The translations under genes were made by a program, and so were the position numbers. The notes beneath the pieces are model-generated. The model was not told where the DNA came from, searched no databases, and saw nothing but the letters and a program-made list of their open reading frames with translations. Positions 1-11,340 of a stretch of DNA of 64,000 nt are shown here, piece after piece. Within the stretch, counting starts at the first letter, position 1; each line of letters opens with the position of its first letter. The stretch covers positions 89,405,912 through 89,469,911 of the forward strand of contig CM069436.1 of NCBI GenBank assembly GCA_035610365.1, written 5' to 3'. Origin of the DNA: Aquatica leii (taxonomy: Eukaryota > Arthropoda > Insecta > Coleoptera > Lampyridae).

Positions 1-270
1 ACCCATAATGCTGGATATAAAATTAGGTCTGCTTTTGTAACCAGAAGTTGTCGTATCCTTGTTTAAACATTGATTTCCGCTCCTCATTTGTGGATTGTGG
101 ATAATTCAATAAGTTGCTTCTGTATTAGTATGTATTCATCTGTATTTGTGCTCTGAGTTTGACTACTTGCAAAAGGGTTCAACGCCCAGTCGGGTGTATC
201 TAGGTGAAGAATCTAGTCATTAAGATTCGAATGAAGCGCCGTTAAGTGTTGACAATAAGCAAACAAATCC
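1..270. other. unassigned AT-rich sequence
   Basis: No reading frame, repeat end or RNA motif was recognised here. Confidence 0.4.
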
Positions 271-1826
271 CCAGCAAACACAGATGGACTTAAATTACTG
301 TAGAATTGCCATTAAATTACGGTAATTTAAGTAGTAATTTAAACAGTAAAAAGGGCGCCATTAAGCAACCACTTAAACTACCAAAAATTCATTGACTTCT
401 AAATTACTAATAAGCTACCATTAAAATACTGTTGTTATATTACCATTGAATTACTATTAAACTACTGTTTTGAACTACTAGCAAAACTATTAAATTATTA
501 TTAAAACCACTAACACATTTAAAAAAATAGTTTTTTAATTTAATTATTTGTTTCTGTAATTTTTTACTTATTTCGTTTACAGAATTTGACGAACATGATT
601 GATAAATTGTGGGATTTTTTTTTTAAATTATAATTTAATTTAAGTACTTACCTGGGATTTGATCCCACGAACATCAGGAAAATCCCTTGCAACCTAAACG
701 TGTTAACCACTACTCTACCTGACCTAATACTATATATGCTAACTACAGGTTATATATGTTGAATACAAAATCGAGTAACTTATTCGTAATTTAATACTTT
801 CAACGTGAACCATTAAATATTTCACATGACAATCAGACTGATGATGAATTAGTCCTATATAAACATTTGCATCGCTACGTATTAATTATACTCTTGTTGT
901 TTTTGTTATTCTGTAATCAGGATAATTCATGTCTTAGTTGCTTGAAGTGGTTTATATAATCCGAATATTTTTGGATACGGCAGGTACATAATTTCATGCA
1001 ATATTGATATTCTTGTATCATAAGTTATAATATTTACTTTTGTTTTATATTTATGTTGAGTTACTGAATCCCGCACATTGACCAATGCTATTTGACTTTC
1101 TAATATTAATATTTTCGTAAACTGTACGAAATCTTTTTAGTTGTCGATAATAATTGCCACTTTCCTTCTTTCTATGAATTCTTCAAGCAATTGTTTGATA
1201 GCAGACCTAACTGTTTGGCAAATATAACGACTATTTTTAAAATAATTTAGCTTAACATTTATATAGCATCTCTATTACTACTGACTATTAATTTACCTTG
1301 TATTTTAACGGACATTCAATTACCATTAAACTCCCCAATCTAATTCTGGAATTACGACTAAGTTACTGAGTAAACTATTCAAGCTACCAATCATTACATT
1401 ACTCCTAAATTACTTTTGAATTGCTGGGTAGTATAATGGTAACTCAATTACCGGTAAACTACAACGTTCAATTTTTTAATCACTCTTAAGTTACTGGTTA
1501 AACTATTTTTAAGCTACCTACCATTACATTACTTCTTAGTTACTTTCTAATTACCGGGTAGTATAATGGTGACTCAATTACCATTAAACTACAACGTTTA
1601 ATTTTTTAATTACCATTAAGTTACTAATTAAATTACTTTTATGCTATTACAATACTGAAATACTCCCAAACTACTTCGTATACTACTTTTAAACTAGTAA
1701 CCATTTAAATTACTGCTAAACGTCACCTTAGACTACTCTTAAATTACGAAAAAAATTAAATTACTTATAAATGACTTTTCAATACCCAATAAACTACTAA
1801 ATTAAGCTACCTTGTGTTTGCTGGGT
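271..1826. repeat. candidate non-autonomous element of degenerate TTAAATTACY repeats
   Basis: CCCAGCAAACACA near 272 returns inverted as TGTGTTTGCTGGG near 1813, which suggests a pair of inverted ends. Between them, 290-510 and 1310-1800 consist of loose direct repeats of a 10-12 bp motif like TTAAATTACTA or CATTAAACTAC. A longer unit beginning GGGTAGTATAATGG recurs at about 1429 and 1555 (period ~126 bp). There is no protein in it. The class of element is unknown; the inverted ends are the only support for treating it as one unit. Confidence 0.45.
650..727 (-). repeat. tRNA-derived sequence, probable SINE head
   Basis: On the minus strand a D-arm/A-box-like stretch (TAGAGTAGTGGTTAACAC) is followed about 35 nt later by a T-arm/B-box-like hairpin (GGGATCAAATCCC) and then an A/T-rich tail ending in an A run. 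Spacing and order are those of a tRNA, but the T-loop departs from TTCGAAT and no acceptor stem closes cleanly. A SINE head or decayed tRNA pseudogene is therefore more likely than a working tRNA. Confidence 0.45.
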
Positions 1827-3110
1827 TCTCATCTCTATTTTGCAATTTAGAATGATTTGGAAACTGAGAACATTCTCTTCTTCCCAAGTTTTGTTTATAC
1901 AGCAGAACTTTTGAAACAAACGCAGATATTACACTATTAACTTTGATTAAATTTAATGCGTCATCTTGTAGTTTCAAATTAGTTTTGTTACATCTGGCAA
2001 ATAAATCAGTCATTTCATAAGCGATGTAATTTTTGTGTCGCAAGTAATTGTCTTTACCCTTCAGGAATTCCAACACTGTATCAAAGAACGAATAGAAGCA
2101 ATCCAAACATGCACTTTTAGATAACCAACGTACTTTTGGGTTGTGTAGTAAACAATTATAGTCATCATCATTTTCCAAACAAAGCAGAACAAATAATCTT
2201 ATTCAACGCATTCCTTTTCATTTTATTAATTTCTCTAATAACATAATGTAGTGAATCATGCAAAGGTTCAATAAGGTTTTTTGCGACCAAATGATGTCGG
2301 CGAATGACACAATGTACCAATAATATATTTGGTATAGCTTGTTTTAAGAATGCCAGAAAGCTTCGGTGTCGTCCTACCATTTCCAGAGCACCGACAGTAG
2401 CAACGGATATGATTTTAGTCAAGGGTATAGTTATTACATCAACAGTAACTCAGTAAATAACGTTTTACCTTTCGTATCAGTTTCCAAACATTTAGCAAAT
2501 AACAATTCTTGGAAAAATTTTTCTTCTTTTACAAATCGCACATAAGCTAAACGTAAAGCTTCGTTTCTTGGTAATGTTGACCAGTCAAGCTGTATAGATA
2601 ATTCAGATGTTTTTAAGTAGTCACATAAAGTGTTTTCTACACACTGAACTATTTCGTCAATCCTTCTTCGTACAGCATTATTGCTCAGTGGAATTTTTTT
2701 ATAATATCGAAAGCTGGTCTCTGCAACACGGTGCGTATTACCTCACTTACAGCTGGTAGAACAAGTGAATAAGTTCTTTACTAATACTAATGTGGCTTTC
2801 CAGACTTTGCATTGATTAAGGAAATGTTATAAAAAGCACGCAGTCTATCGTCGTCTCTCTTATATGTTGTCCTTATGAGTTCTTGCAATTTCGACGCTTT
2901 CAAATATTTTTTTTTGATTGTTTGAAAAAAAACGTTAAATCTCTATCTTTTTTATCACTATGGTATTTTATAAAATGTTCCTTAAGCTTAGAAGGTTTTA
3001 TTGAATCGTTTTATTACATAGAAGACACAGTACTAGTTCCTGGTGACTGAATAAAGCAATATTTCATAAATTCCTGTATTGTCTGCGTTTTTTTCGGCTC
3101 ACTCAGACTG
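1807..3110 (-). pseudogene. hAT-family transposase pseudogene (ZBED5/FAM200-like)
   Basis: Read on the minus strand, broken frames give the order expected of hAT transposases of the ZBED5/SCAND3/FAM200 group. First comes a stretch around 2900-3010 with LKEHFIKYHSDKKDRDL, which looks like the end of a BED-type zinc finger. Next, at 2480-2700, come a segment with NAVRRRIDEIVQ and one reading FFQELLFAKCLETDT. Then 2168-2422 has the block with VGALEMVGRHRSF and a later VHCVIRRHHLVAKNL. Finally 1807-2178 has NPKVRWLSKSACL, the VRWLS block of the family. At least three frame changes and several stops break it, so it cannot be expressed intact. Terminal inverted repeats of its own were not found. 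Confidence 0.75.
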
Positions 3111-3150
3111 TTATTTGAAAAAAAGGACTCAAAAAAGATTAAGGAAATTG

Positions 3151-4460
3151 TATACAGGGTGTCCTTGATATACGAGCATTATTTTTAACAGGATGTGCTT
3201 CGAATCAAGTACAATCGATTTAGTTTAAAAATAACGGATTTAGTGGTTTTATAAATTTAATGGAAAAATTGTTTTGAGTACCACTGACTATACACCTACG
3301 CATTTTAAGCAACTTCGGTCATACATCTTATCAGATGATGCATAAGCACAATTGCAATTTTGTAGATTTGAGGTCATTGGTACAGATTTCGTCAATAGAT
3401 TCATTGTTCAGTTTTGTCACGTTAACTTAATCGTATACTTCGTTTCCGAGTTTGTCTTTATTTGTTGTCCGTTGTTTGGTATTATTGTTTATTGTTCCTT
3501 GTTTGCTAATTGTTATTTGTTGTTTAATATTATTTTTTATTTATCGTATTGTGATCAATATTATCGCACAATTCTCGAATCAAAAATTAAAAGACATGGT
3601 TTTAATTTATTGAGAAGTGCTTCAAAACGCTGCAGAAGCTTCACGTATTTACACTGAACATTTTCCTGGAAGACAACATCCAGTACTTAGAGCATTTGTA
3701 AATGCTGTTCAACGTGTACGTGATACTAGCGACCTAAGGTTAAAACGGGGTCGAAATGCCGGACGCTAGAACACGACGTGTTATGGAAACCGAAGAAGAA
3801 ATATCGGACTTGTAAATAACAATCCCACTTTTAGTGTTCGTACAATCGCACTGGAAGTGAATGTATCCAGAAACGTAGCCTGGCGTGCCCTAAGAGAAGA
3901 ATTTTTATATACGTACCATATTCAACGCGTTCAAGCTTTAAACCCCGCAGATTACCCACAACGCATTGCTTTTTGTAATTGGTTACGTGAGCAATGCGCT
4001 ATAAATGAACAAGTTTTGAGTCAAGTTTTGGTAACAGACGAAACAACATTTAGTAGAAACGAAATGTCTTCCATTCCATAACAGCCACGTTTGGATTTTT
4101 AGAACTCACATGCGACAAGACGGGTTCATTTTCAACATCGATTTTCGATAAATCTATGGGCAGGTATTGTCGGCGCTTAATTGATTGGCCTTTTTGTGCT
4201 ACTTGAACATATGACAGGTCAGTCGTATTTATTATTTTTGCAAAATAATTTGCCTAAACTATTAGAAGACGTCAACACATGTGGTTTCTTCATGACGGTT
4301 CGGGTACATCTAAACAATGTTTTTTGAAACAGGTGGATTGGTCATGGAAGACCAGTATCTTGGCCACCGCTTTTTTCGGATCTAAACCCATTGATTTTTA
4401 CCTATGGGGTCATTAGCGAGCATCGCCGCGGGCATCTTTGGTGATTTCCGCTCTCTCTTG
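3151..4460 (+). pseudogene. Tc1/mariner-type transposase pseudogene, copy 1
   Basis: TATACAGGGTGTCC at 3151 is a typical left end of insect Tc1/mariner elements. Coding remnants follow. Around 3610-3720 a helix-turn-helix region reads AARIY-like (EASRIYTEHFPGRQHP). The frame at 3857-4081 contains YHIQRVQALNPADYPQRI and LVTDETTFSRN, where the D is the first residue of the catalytic DDE/D triad. Around 4340-4410 a WIGHGRPVSWPP-like stretch precedes the third acidic residue. Several frameshifts and stops lie between these blocks. A second copy of a similar protein is at 6436-7435. The right end of this copy was not identified. Confidence 0.7.
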
Positions 4461-4690
4461 GCAAGCTGAGATTGTATACCTATGTTGTTGTTCACTTCGG
4501 AACGTTGCCTGTGTTTTGAATCTATTTTCTTAACAAACACGTATTCGATTCAAAGATATTAGTTATTTATCAAATAATAACAGAAATTTATAAATATCAG
4601 GATACAGCTATACTACGTTGAAAACACCGGTTCTCGTCTCCGAGATGGAATGGTAGTATTAATCAAAAACGACGCTCGGCACGTCACATG
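4461..4690. other. junction sequence between two elements
   Basis: Sequence between the mariner remnant and the LINE, with no recognisable content. Confidence 0.3.
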
Positions 4691-5960
4691 GAAGTGTCAC
4701 AAGAATAACACCAACGAAAAGCATTTATTCAAATACGTACAGGAACACAACGACATAACGGTGTAGCGTCGAGAGCCAACACACTACCAGAACAACAACA
4801 TGACGTCTACCATTCTAAACATAATACTCAACAAAAACGTGCGAAACATTAACTGCATAATCAAAATAACAAATTTCCAGACGAAATCAAAAAAATGATA
4901 AACGATAGAAACAGAGAAGCAAGTGGCAGAGCACGTTAAACGACGAAACCAAACAAAAACAAAACAAATACGAGAAGAAATTAACAAACACGTGAACAAA
5001 AAATGGACTGAAAAACTAAAAAAGGTGGAAGTGAAAGACAACACGTTATGGAAGCTGAAGACTAAAAAAAGAATTTTTAACGTTAACAAAAAATGACTAA
5101 ACACACGTCGCAGACATAGAAAAGGCCGAATTATTAGCAACAACTTTCAATACAGTACACCACAATTACGAACCGTACGACGAAGAACAGTCGAGGACGC
5201 GTTATGCAAACTCATTAAAACGACACACGTCATCAAACCAAAAGATTACGAAAAAACTATGATTACACCGGAAGCATTAAAATCCGTTGTAAGAAAATTA
5301 CCGAATGACAAAGTATCTGGCGAAGACCAGATCAGCAATAGAATAATAAAAAAACCTACCTATCAAGGCCGTTATACAATTAAGATATATCATTAACGCC
5401 ATGTTTAAAACGCAATACTACTCGGAGAGAAACTGCGGAGATGGTACCCATCCCGAAGCCCGGAGAAAACAACAAAACACCGGACGTCTACCGACTAGGC
5501 AAACTAGCCAAAACAATTATATTAAACAAGATTGATAAAATCGAGAAAAGACTAAGGTTAAAAGATGATTGTCAGTTCGGATTTAACAAATACTTAAATT
5601 TACACAGAAGGTAGCCACGATAGCCACAGATCTTTGCGCTAAGTTTTAACAAAAAACAAAACACGGCTATGCTCCTATTAGACACGCAGAAAGTGTTCGA
5701 TACAGTGTGGACAAAGAGACAAAGTGATAAAACAAAGCTATACACAAGGTAAAACTAATAAACAAGTACCTCACGGGAAGAAAATTCCATGGTAAAATAA
5801 ATAACGCTTGATCGGAAAGTGAAGCAATCAACGCCGAAGGATCTGTCTTGGGCCGACAGTTATTCAACACCTACATAAAGACCTCCTCAATACGAAAAAC
5901 ATAGAGAACGCCTTTCTATGCAGACGGCACGGCGAGTTCCAGTTTTCATTAACTAAGATT
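4690..5960 (+). pseudogene. Jockey-like LINE reverse transcriptase fragment
   Basis: Plus-strand frames give a non-LTR reverse transcriptase in order. A basic linker with repeated Lys/Asn lies at 4850-5100. Then comes a segment with MVPIPKPGENNKTPDVYR (the PKPGK..P..YRPISLL block) at about 5440, then DCQFGFNK at 5570 (EQFGFR block). MLLLDTQKVFDTVW at 5670-5710 is the first catalytic-Asp block (normally DVEKAFDRVW). FYADGTA at 5911 stands where YADD is expected, so one catalytic Asp is lost. Multiple frameshifts and both ends truncated: a dead 5'- and 3'-truncated insertion. Blocks match the Jockey clade best; exact family unknown. Confidence 0.7.
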
Positions 5961-6430
5961 CTCATGAAAAAATTTACAAAAATCATATTTCACATTTTTT
6001 GAAATTCTTTTTACTTTAAAAGTTATATGGATTTAAAAATTATCGCGACGAAAAACTTATCTGCGCAAATACCTTCGTTTTCGACAATCAAGTTGCATTG
6101 GTTACGAAGAAAACAAATGATTAGAAATAGTTTTTGTTTTGTTTAGTTTGTAGAGTTCATTTCAAGACTAAAGAACCGCTGCGCAGAAACCAATTTTGTT
6201 CCGAATGTCAGTACACTAGCTAACCAAAAAACGTTTGCACTTTTCATACGGCGTTTGAGGTGTCCACATTTATACCACAAGTGGTTATAAACTCCATTTC
6301 ATCTTTGTGTTTTATATTTTTTTATATTATATTCATCGTCTTCTATGCATTTATCTTTTAGTTAAATTAAAGATAAACCATTACAGTTAATGTACATTGT
6401 TTACAGTAAATATTTTTAGTTAGAATTTAT
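5961..6430. other. unassigned sequence between LINE and mariner copy 2
   Basis: AT-rich with no coding blocks. It may include the 5' end of the following mariner, but no TATACAGGGTGT-like end was found here. Confidence 0.3.
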
Positions 6431-6435
6431 TTCGC

Positions 6436-7435
6436 ATGATCGTCAAATTCCGAATTTATCCGACGCGCACCTCACGTTTCTTTAGTCGTGAAATGATCTC
6501 TAGTAGTTTCTCTGAAATAACAGACGGTTTTAGTAGAATTGAATACGTTGGTATGCATTTAGTATTTTTAGAAGCTGAGAAAAATGATAGAAAAGCTCAA
6601 AGTATTTATAGAGAAAGGTTTTCAGATAGAAGGCGTGAAAGCAACAACAATGCTCGGTATACAAGAACACCAGCCTTTGAGGAAGAAATTTTAGATCGTG
6701 TAGAGGATAATCTATCTATTAGCACTAGATCATTAGCAAAAACCATGAATTGCCGTCATATGAACAACTATTGCACCCTTACCATCTGAAAAAAAAGCAA
6801 GAATTATCACCCGATGATCATCCACCTAGAGTGAACTACTTGGTTACTTAGGCAACTTGGTCTCCAGTCAGATTTACACAGAACGATACTTTTCATTGAC
6901 GAAGCGACGTTTACAAGAGAAGGTGTTTTAAATAGTCGAAATTCTCACGTTTGGGCAGAAGAAAATTCTAATGCAATGCAGGATTGCAGCAGTCAACGTC
7001 GATTTTCCAAAAATGTATGGACTCGAATAATAGGTGAATATATCACTAGTCCTTTCATATTCTCAGAAAACTATAGACTATTCTTAGTGAAGAGACTGCT
7101 CGAAGACTTTCCCTTAGATGTAAGAATTAGAATGTGGTTTCAATATAACGGAGCCCCCTTCATTTCAGCAGACAAGTTAGAACATGTCTTAATAAAATGT
7201 TTCTAAATAAATAGATTGACAGAGGAGGCTCAGTAAATTGGCCAGCAAGATCCCCATATTTAAATCCACTAGACTTCTTTTTATGGGGATGCATGAAATC
7301 CTTAGTGTATGAAACACCAGTTGCTTCGGAGGAAGATCTAGTCGCTCGTGTAGTTGCAGCAGGTCGCGAAATAAAAGAGAACCCCGACATTCTAACTAAA
7401 GTAGCCGAGGAAAATGTTAAGCGTTGTCAAATGTA
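6436..7435 (+). pseudogene. Tc1/mariner-type transposase pseudogene, copy 2
   Basis: The first frame (6436-6789) carries the DNA-binding part, with IYRERFSDRRRESNNNARYT and ILDRVEDNLSISTRSLAKTM typical of the paired-like helix-turn-helix region. After a frameshift, LFIDEATFTREGVLNSRNSH near 6890 contains catalytic Asp 1. 6976-7206 continues with VWTRIIGEYI and WFQYNGAPF, where the family normally has an HDGAP block: the second catalytic Asp is Asn. Around 7245-7300 RSPYLNPLDFFLWG has Tyr where the family has SPD. The C-terminus runs through MKSLVYETPVASEEDLVARV to the stop at about 7435. Catalytic substitutions and frameshifts make it inactive. Confidence 0.8.
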
Positions 7436-7906
7436 ACTTCGGGAAAATGGTGCACTGCAATTTCAACATATATTATAAATTTAATAAACAAAAACTAAGA
7501 CAGAAAATAAACAAAATTGAAATTATTTGTAATTATTAGTTTTGTTCTTAACCAACAAGAATCTCGAGAAATCTTAAGCATGGTTTTGTAAATTTTTTTG
7601 ATTACAATTTTAATTAATGAACACTTTGGAAATCCATCGTGGAGTTTTCCGTAAAATTAAGGTCAAAGCTTTTCAACAGTCGCCATTTTGAAAATAATTA
7701 GGAGATATAAAAAAGTTAATACAAAAGTTGTAAAGTAATGGAAAAAGTTCCTAAAAACTTTAGAGCGAAAAAAAAATTTAAAAGAACGTAGGAGCTATCA
7801 TCAAAAATAACTAATCTGAATATCTTAAATATCTCAAAAAAGGAGGCTTAAATTTAAAAGTTGTAAACAAAATAATTATTAGTTTTAACAGGATACACCC
7901 TGTATA
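7436..7906 (+). repeat. 3' region of mariner copy 2 ending in an inverted TATACAGGGTGT
   Basis: Non-coding AT-rich tail. ACACCCTGTATA at 7895-7906 is the exact inverse of the TATACAGGGTGT found at 3151 and is the likely right end of the second element. The flanking subterminal sequences of the two ends differ, so they may come from different subfamilies. Confidence 0.5.
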
Positions 7907-9700
7907 TTCAAGTTTTGGATTCCAAAAAAGTATTTTAAAAATTATCAAAAACCAGATTCGTATTTTATTAAATATAAGGGGTATAACACATTGAAACGAA
8001 TTATGCCCGATTGCATAAAACAAAGTTAACTATGTTATTAACTGACGACGTTGTCAAATAAAAATCGTAACTATTGATTTGACAATGTTAACAAAACAAT
8101 TGATTTTGTAATTGAAAACCAATGACTATAACAAACGACATGATCACGTAGTTAACTACAACGTCAAAGTTAACAACGCTTAATGTAACCGGGCCCTAAA
8201 CATATACAGTTACACGATCAATTACTTGAAATTTAGTGTACCACGTTTTTTTTTAACTTTTTGCAAAATATTTTTTTGTAGTGGCAATATGTTGTAAACC
8301 TTAAACTGAGTTTATTTATAAACTTGCCTAATCCGAATAAAAATAGACACAAAATAGGCAAAAAATCAAAATATTGTTCAATTTGTTAATGCTCGCATGA
8401 TAATACGTTCTTCTGCTACTTTGGATTTATGTAACGGATTGATAGTGTTTTATGTATTGTAGAAAAACGAAATACGTCATTTTTTCAGCATTGATTTACT
8501 AAACGTCAACGATAGTGCTTGATGGAATGATGTAACTGATATTATTGACTTACTTTTGATTGCCACATGCGCGATTTTTGAGAAGAAGCAAGTTGTCTGT
8601 TAGGTTTTGTAACCGTCGTTTGAATTTGTGCGATTTCTTTCGTGACCGAGTCTTCTGAGTTAACTTTATTCGTTTCATGTACTTTGTGATTGTTTGAGTA
8701 ACTTTACGGTAATTTAATGAAGTTTGCGTTTTTAAATCCATCATTGGCAATCTAATTTGTATTCAATTAATTCAAAATTATTACGCTGCATATAGATCCG
8801 TATTCTGCATTTACGTTGATTTGGCATTTTTTTGTCCTGGTAAAATTCCAGTTGTATCTAAGTTATGTTTCATTTTTAGATATTATTGTAATTAAATATT
8901 AATTTGGCAGTTTGTTTATCTTAAGTTTGTTTAAAAGTTAATTGTATTAAATACGTTTTTAGGGATTTCACACTTGATTCATTTGTGTTAGTTTTATTAA
9001 ATTACATTTGGAGTCTAATTTTTTAAATTTATTACTTCCTAGAGACAGTTTTATGATTCAGGTTTCAACAAGTTAATCTTTATGACTGTATTTAAATCTT
9101 TTGATACTTTTGTTGTTTTTGCAGTTCTCACAATGAGAAAGGCCGTCTTTGAACTCGACTTTTACGTTGTAATTAAATTTATTTGCATCTTTTTTAGACG
9201 TCTTTGTTTTACGGTTTTCTTTCACAAAGGTCACAGTCTTTATGTAAGTGGTAGAGGATTGAGTTAATAAATATAAGTGGTTTTTGGTTTGAAAACATAG
9301 TTGGTTGGCAATCGTTCAAAATGTCTTAAGTAACGGAATGTAGTTGGTTGGGTGGTAAACTCACCCTCTTTAGATGAAGAATGACCGCGGAAGTTGTAAC
9401 GTTATGCTGTTACCGTTGTGTTATAAGCGTTTTATTTTTTTATAAAATAAAATGTGATAAATGAATTGCTCCGGCTATTATTTTGAATAAAATAAAAGAG
9501 ATCTCTTTCTCCCAAGACTTCTGGGTAAACCCTTTGATTTTGTACAAGAAATAAAGATTGTAGAACAAACAAATTTATATTAACAATAAAATACATAGAA
9601 AAACAAACGTTTACGTAATAGGGCCCCAATACTCAAATAAAAGAAACAAAACATAAGTTTAAGAAAATACAAAATATATCTTAAAAATCTAACCTTTTAC
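7907..9700. other. AT-rich sequence with nothing identified
   Basis: Only short chance frames occur. GTTAAC-rich sequence at 8030-8180 ends in TAATGTAACCGGGCCCT, which looks like a transposon terminus, but no partner end was found. No exon, RNA or repeat family could be assigned. Confidence 0.35.
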
Positions 9701-10165
9701 ACACGAATAATCGCTGGCAGGTAATTTCGGCGTCTTTCTCACTACACTCTTGGTGGCGTCGGTCGTCTTTCCACAGGCGGGTGGTTTTCTTCACACTTTT
9801 TTATTTGTCACTACTATTTCGCTGGGTAACTATTATTCGCTGGTTGACTAACACTAACACATCTACTTCCGCTTTTTCTTTTAGAACTTTATTTTTGACG
9901 TATCGGCTTCTTGGTACTTTTGGTTTACTTTTTCAATTTGTTGCAGCGCTCACTAATTTTTTGTTCATTTTCGTACCGCTTCGAAAGTTCACTAACTTTC
10001 ACTTTTGGCCTCCTTCGCAAATTTTCTCAGCGACTCACCTCTGTCGCCTATCACCCGTACTTCGCCACTGTTTCTCTCCGACTCTATTCTTGCTCTCTTT
10101 TCTTTCCCCGCACTTTAACTTTTTATTGTACTCAGCACTTTTAACTTCACTTCGCTACAACACAT
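9700..10165 (-). other. purine-rich minus-strand block, possibly decayed coding sequence
   Basis: The minus strand here is strongly purine-rich and less AT-rich than its surroundings. One frame holds a charged helix-like stretch (VSELSKRYENEQKISERCNK) that continues, after a frame change, as KVNQKYQEADTSKIK. Near 9700-9780 another open stretch ends in KTPKLPASDYSCVK followed by GTTAGA, which could be a splice donor. I do not recognise a family. It lies 3' of the MIEAP-like gene on the same strand. It could be a retropseudogene, an LTR leader or an exon of another gene. Confidence 0.2.
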
Positions 10166-10589
10166 TCTGAATCGCTTGCACTTTATACCTAATTCTAACT
10201 TACTTGACTATGGATATAATAACAAATATGTACATTTATTTTCTTTGACACGGAAATCAAAGGGCATTACGTTTCAAAGTCTTTAACAATGGAACAGTTC
10301 ATAGTGGAAAAAAGCTTGCAAATTCGTAAAAGATTACAGATTTTCGTGTCATACACTCTTAAGGTAAGTCCTATTTGTGTATTAATTTGGAGCGGAATCG
10401 TGGTTGGTAAGTGCCCGAAGTCTCCCTTTGATTTTGACTTTTGCTTTCTTTTGAGTTTTCTAAACGCCCACGAAATTTTAAATATAATTCACACCCATTT
10501 TCACTGAGCACCGGCAAAATCTCGTTTATGTTACTTTATTGTTCCAGCTTTTGCACGTAACAGTTTGTGATACTGTATATTTTATACCA

Positions 10590-10692
10590 TAAACTAACTC
10601 AACGTATTTACCATCGTTTATAGCTATCTACAGTTCATTTTAATCACATAGTAAATTTATACTATGAGATGGCTCTGCCATCAAACACTTTT
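10590..10692 (-). repeat. fragment of a Penelope-like element terminal repeat
   Basis: Read on the minus strand, the segment beginning GTGTTTGATGGCAGAGCCAT matches 28917-28995 on the plus strand, including the downstream TAGCTATAA. The shared segment belongs to the repeat arms of the Penelope-like remnant at 28.3-29.2 kb. No coding part accompanies it here. Confidence 0.6.
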
Positions 10693-11340
10693 AACCATAA
10701 ACCATACATTTATAATAAAAAAAAACGGGAAGATACGTTTTGTTTCATAGACAAAAATATACAATTATTGTCTTTCTTTTTTCAGATATTTAAAATAAAA
10801 AAACTTTGATAGTCTTCTACAATATTTAATGCTACATGTGATTTTTAGGATTTTGCATGTGCCATTGAAACATTTAAATAAAAATGTAAGCTTACTTGGC
10901 TGCTATTAAAAACACTTACCAAAGCTTTGGTTGCACAAATAATTACGTTTCGACATTGTTTTTGATTATTGTAGAACAATAGTTTTGAAAATTTTGTCAA
11001 CAGTAAAAATAGTTTTTTTTTGTTTGCATTACAGCACCGGCTTTGATCACTTTGGTACTCGTTACACCTTTAAAATTTTTTTAAATGTTTTTTTCTTTGT
11101 TTTTTTTTGATGCAAGACGATGTGTTCTTAAAACGTTTTACATATTTCTGTAGACTCTTTTTGTTTTGCTTTTTTAATTGTAGGTGCTACTATGCTAATG
11201 TTTTTAACTACTTTAACAATGTTTTTTTAATGGATTTTACTACTTATGTAGCTATTACTTAAGTGTGTATTCATTTTTAAATGTTTCTTTCTGTAGTATC
11301 AATAAATTGACGCAGAAATTTTAGAGTGATTGATAAATAA
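10693..11340. other. T-rich sequence with nothing identified
   Basis: Long T runs and no coherent frame. The last bases (ATAAATAA) are the left flank of transposon copy a. Confidence 0.35.

Noticed and set aside
3352..3657. 101-residue hydrophobic frame on the plus strand
   Set aside because: It covers the leader of mariner copy 1 and joins out-of-frame sequence; the family's helix-turn-helix starts only at ~3610 in another frame.
4784..5143. Minus-strand frame of 119 residues
   Set aside because: Shadow of the Lys/Asn-rich plus-strand LINE sequence.
3151..7906. One large mariner composite from the TATACAGGGTGT at 3151 to its inverse at 7906
   Set aside because: Two separate transposase remnants and an unrelated LINE lie between, and the subterminal sequences differ, so two elements are more likely.
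9781..10170. Plus-strand open frames of 129 and 77 residues
   Set aside because: Phe/Leu/Ser-rich translations of the opposite side of a purine-rich block; no motif.
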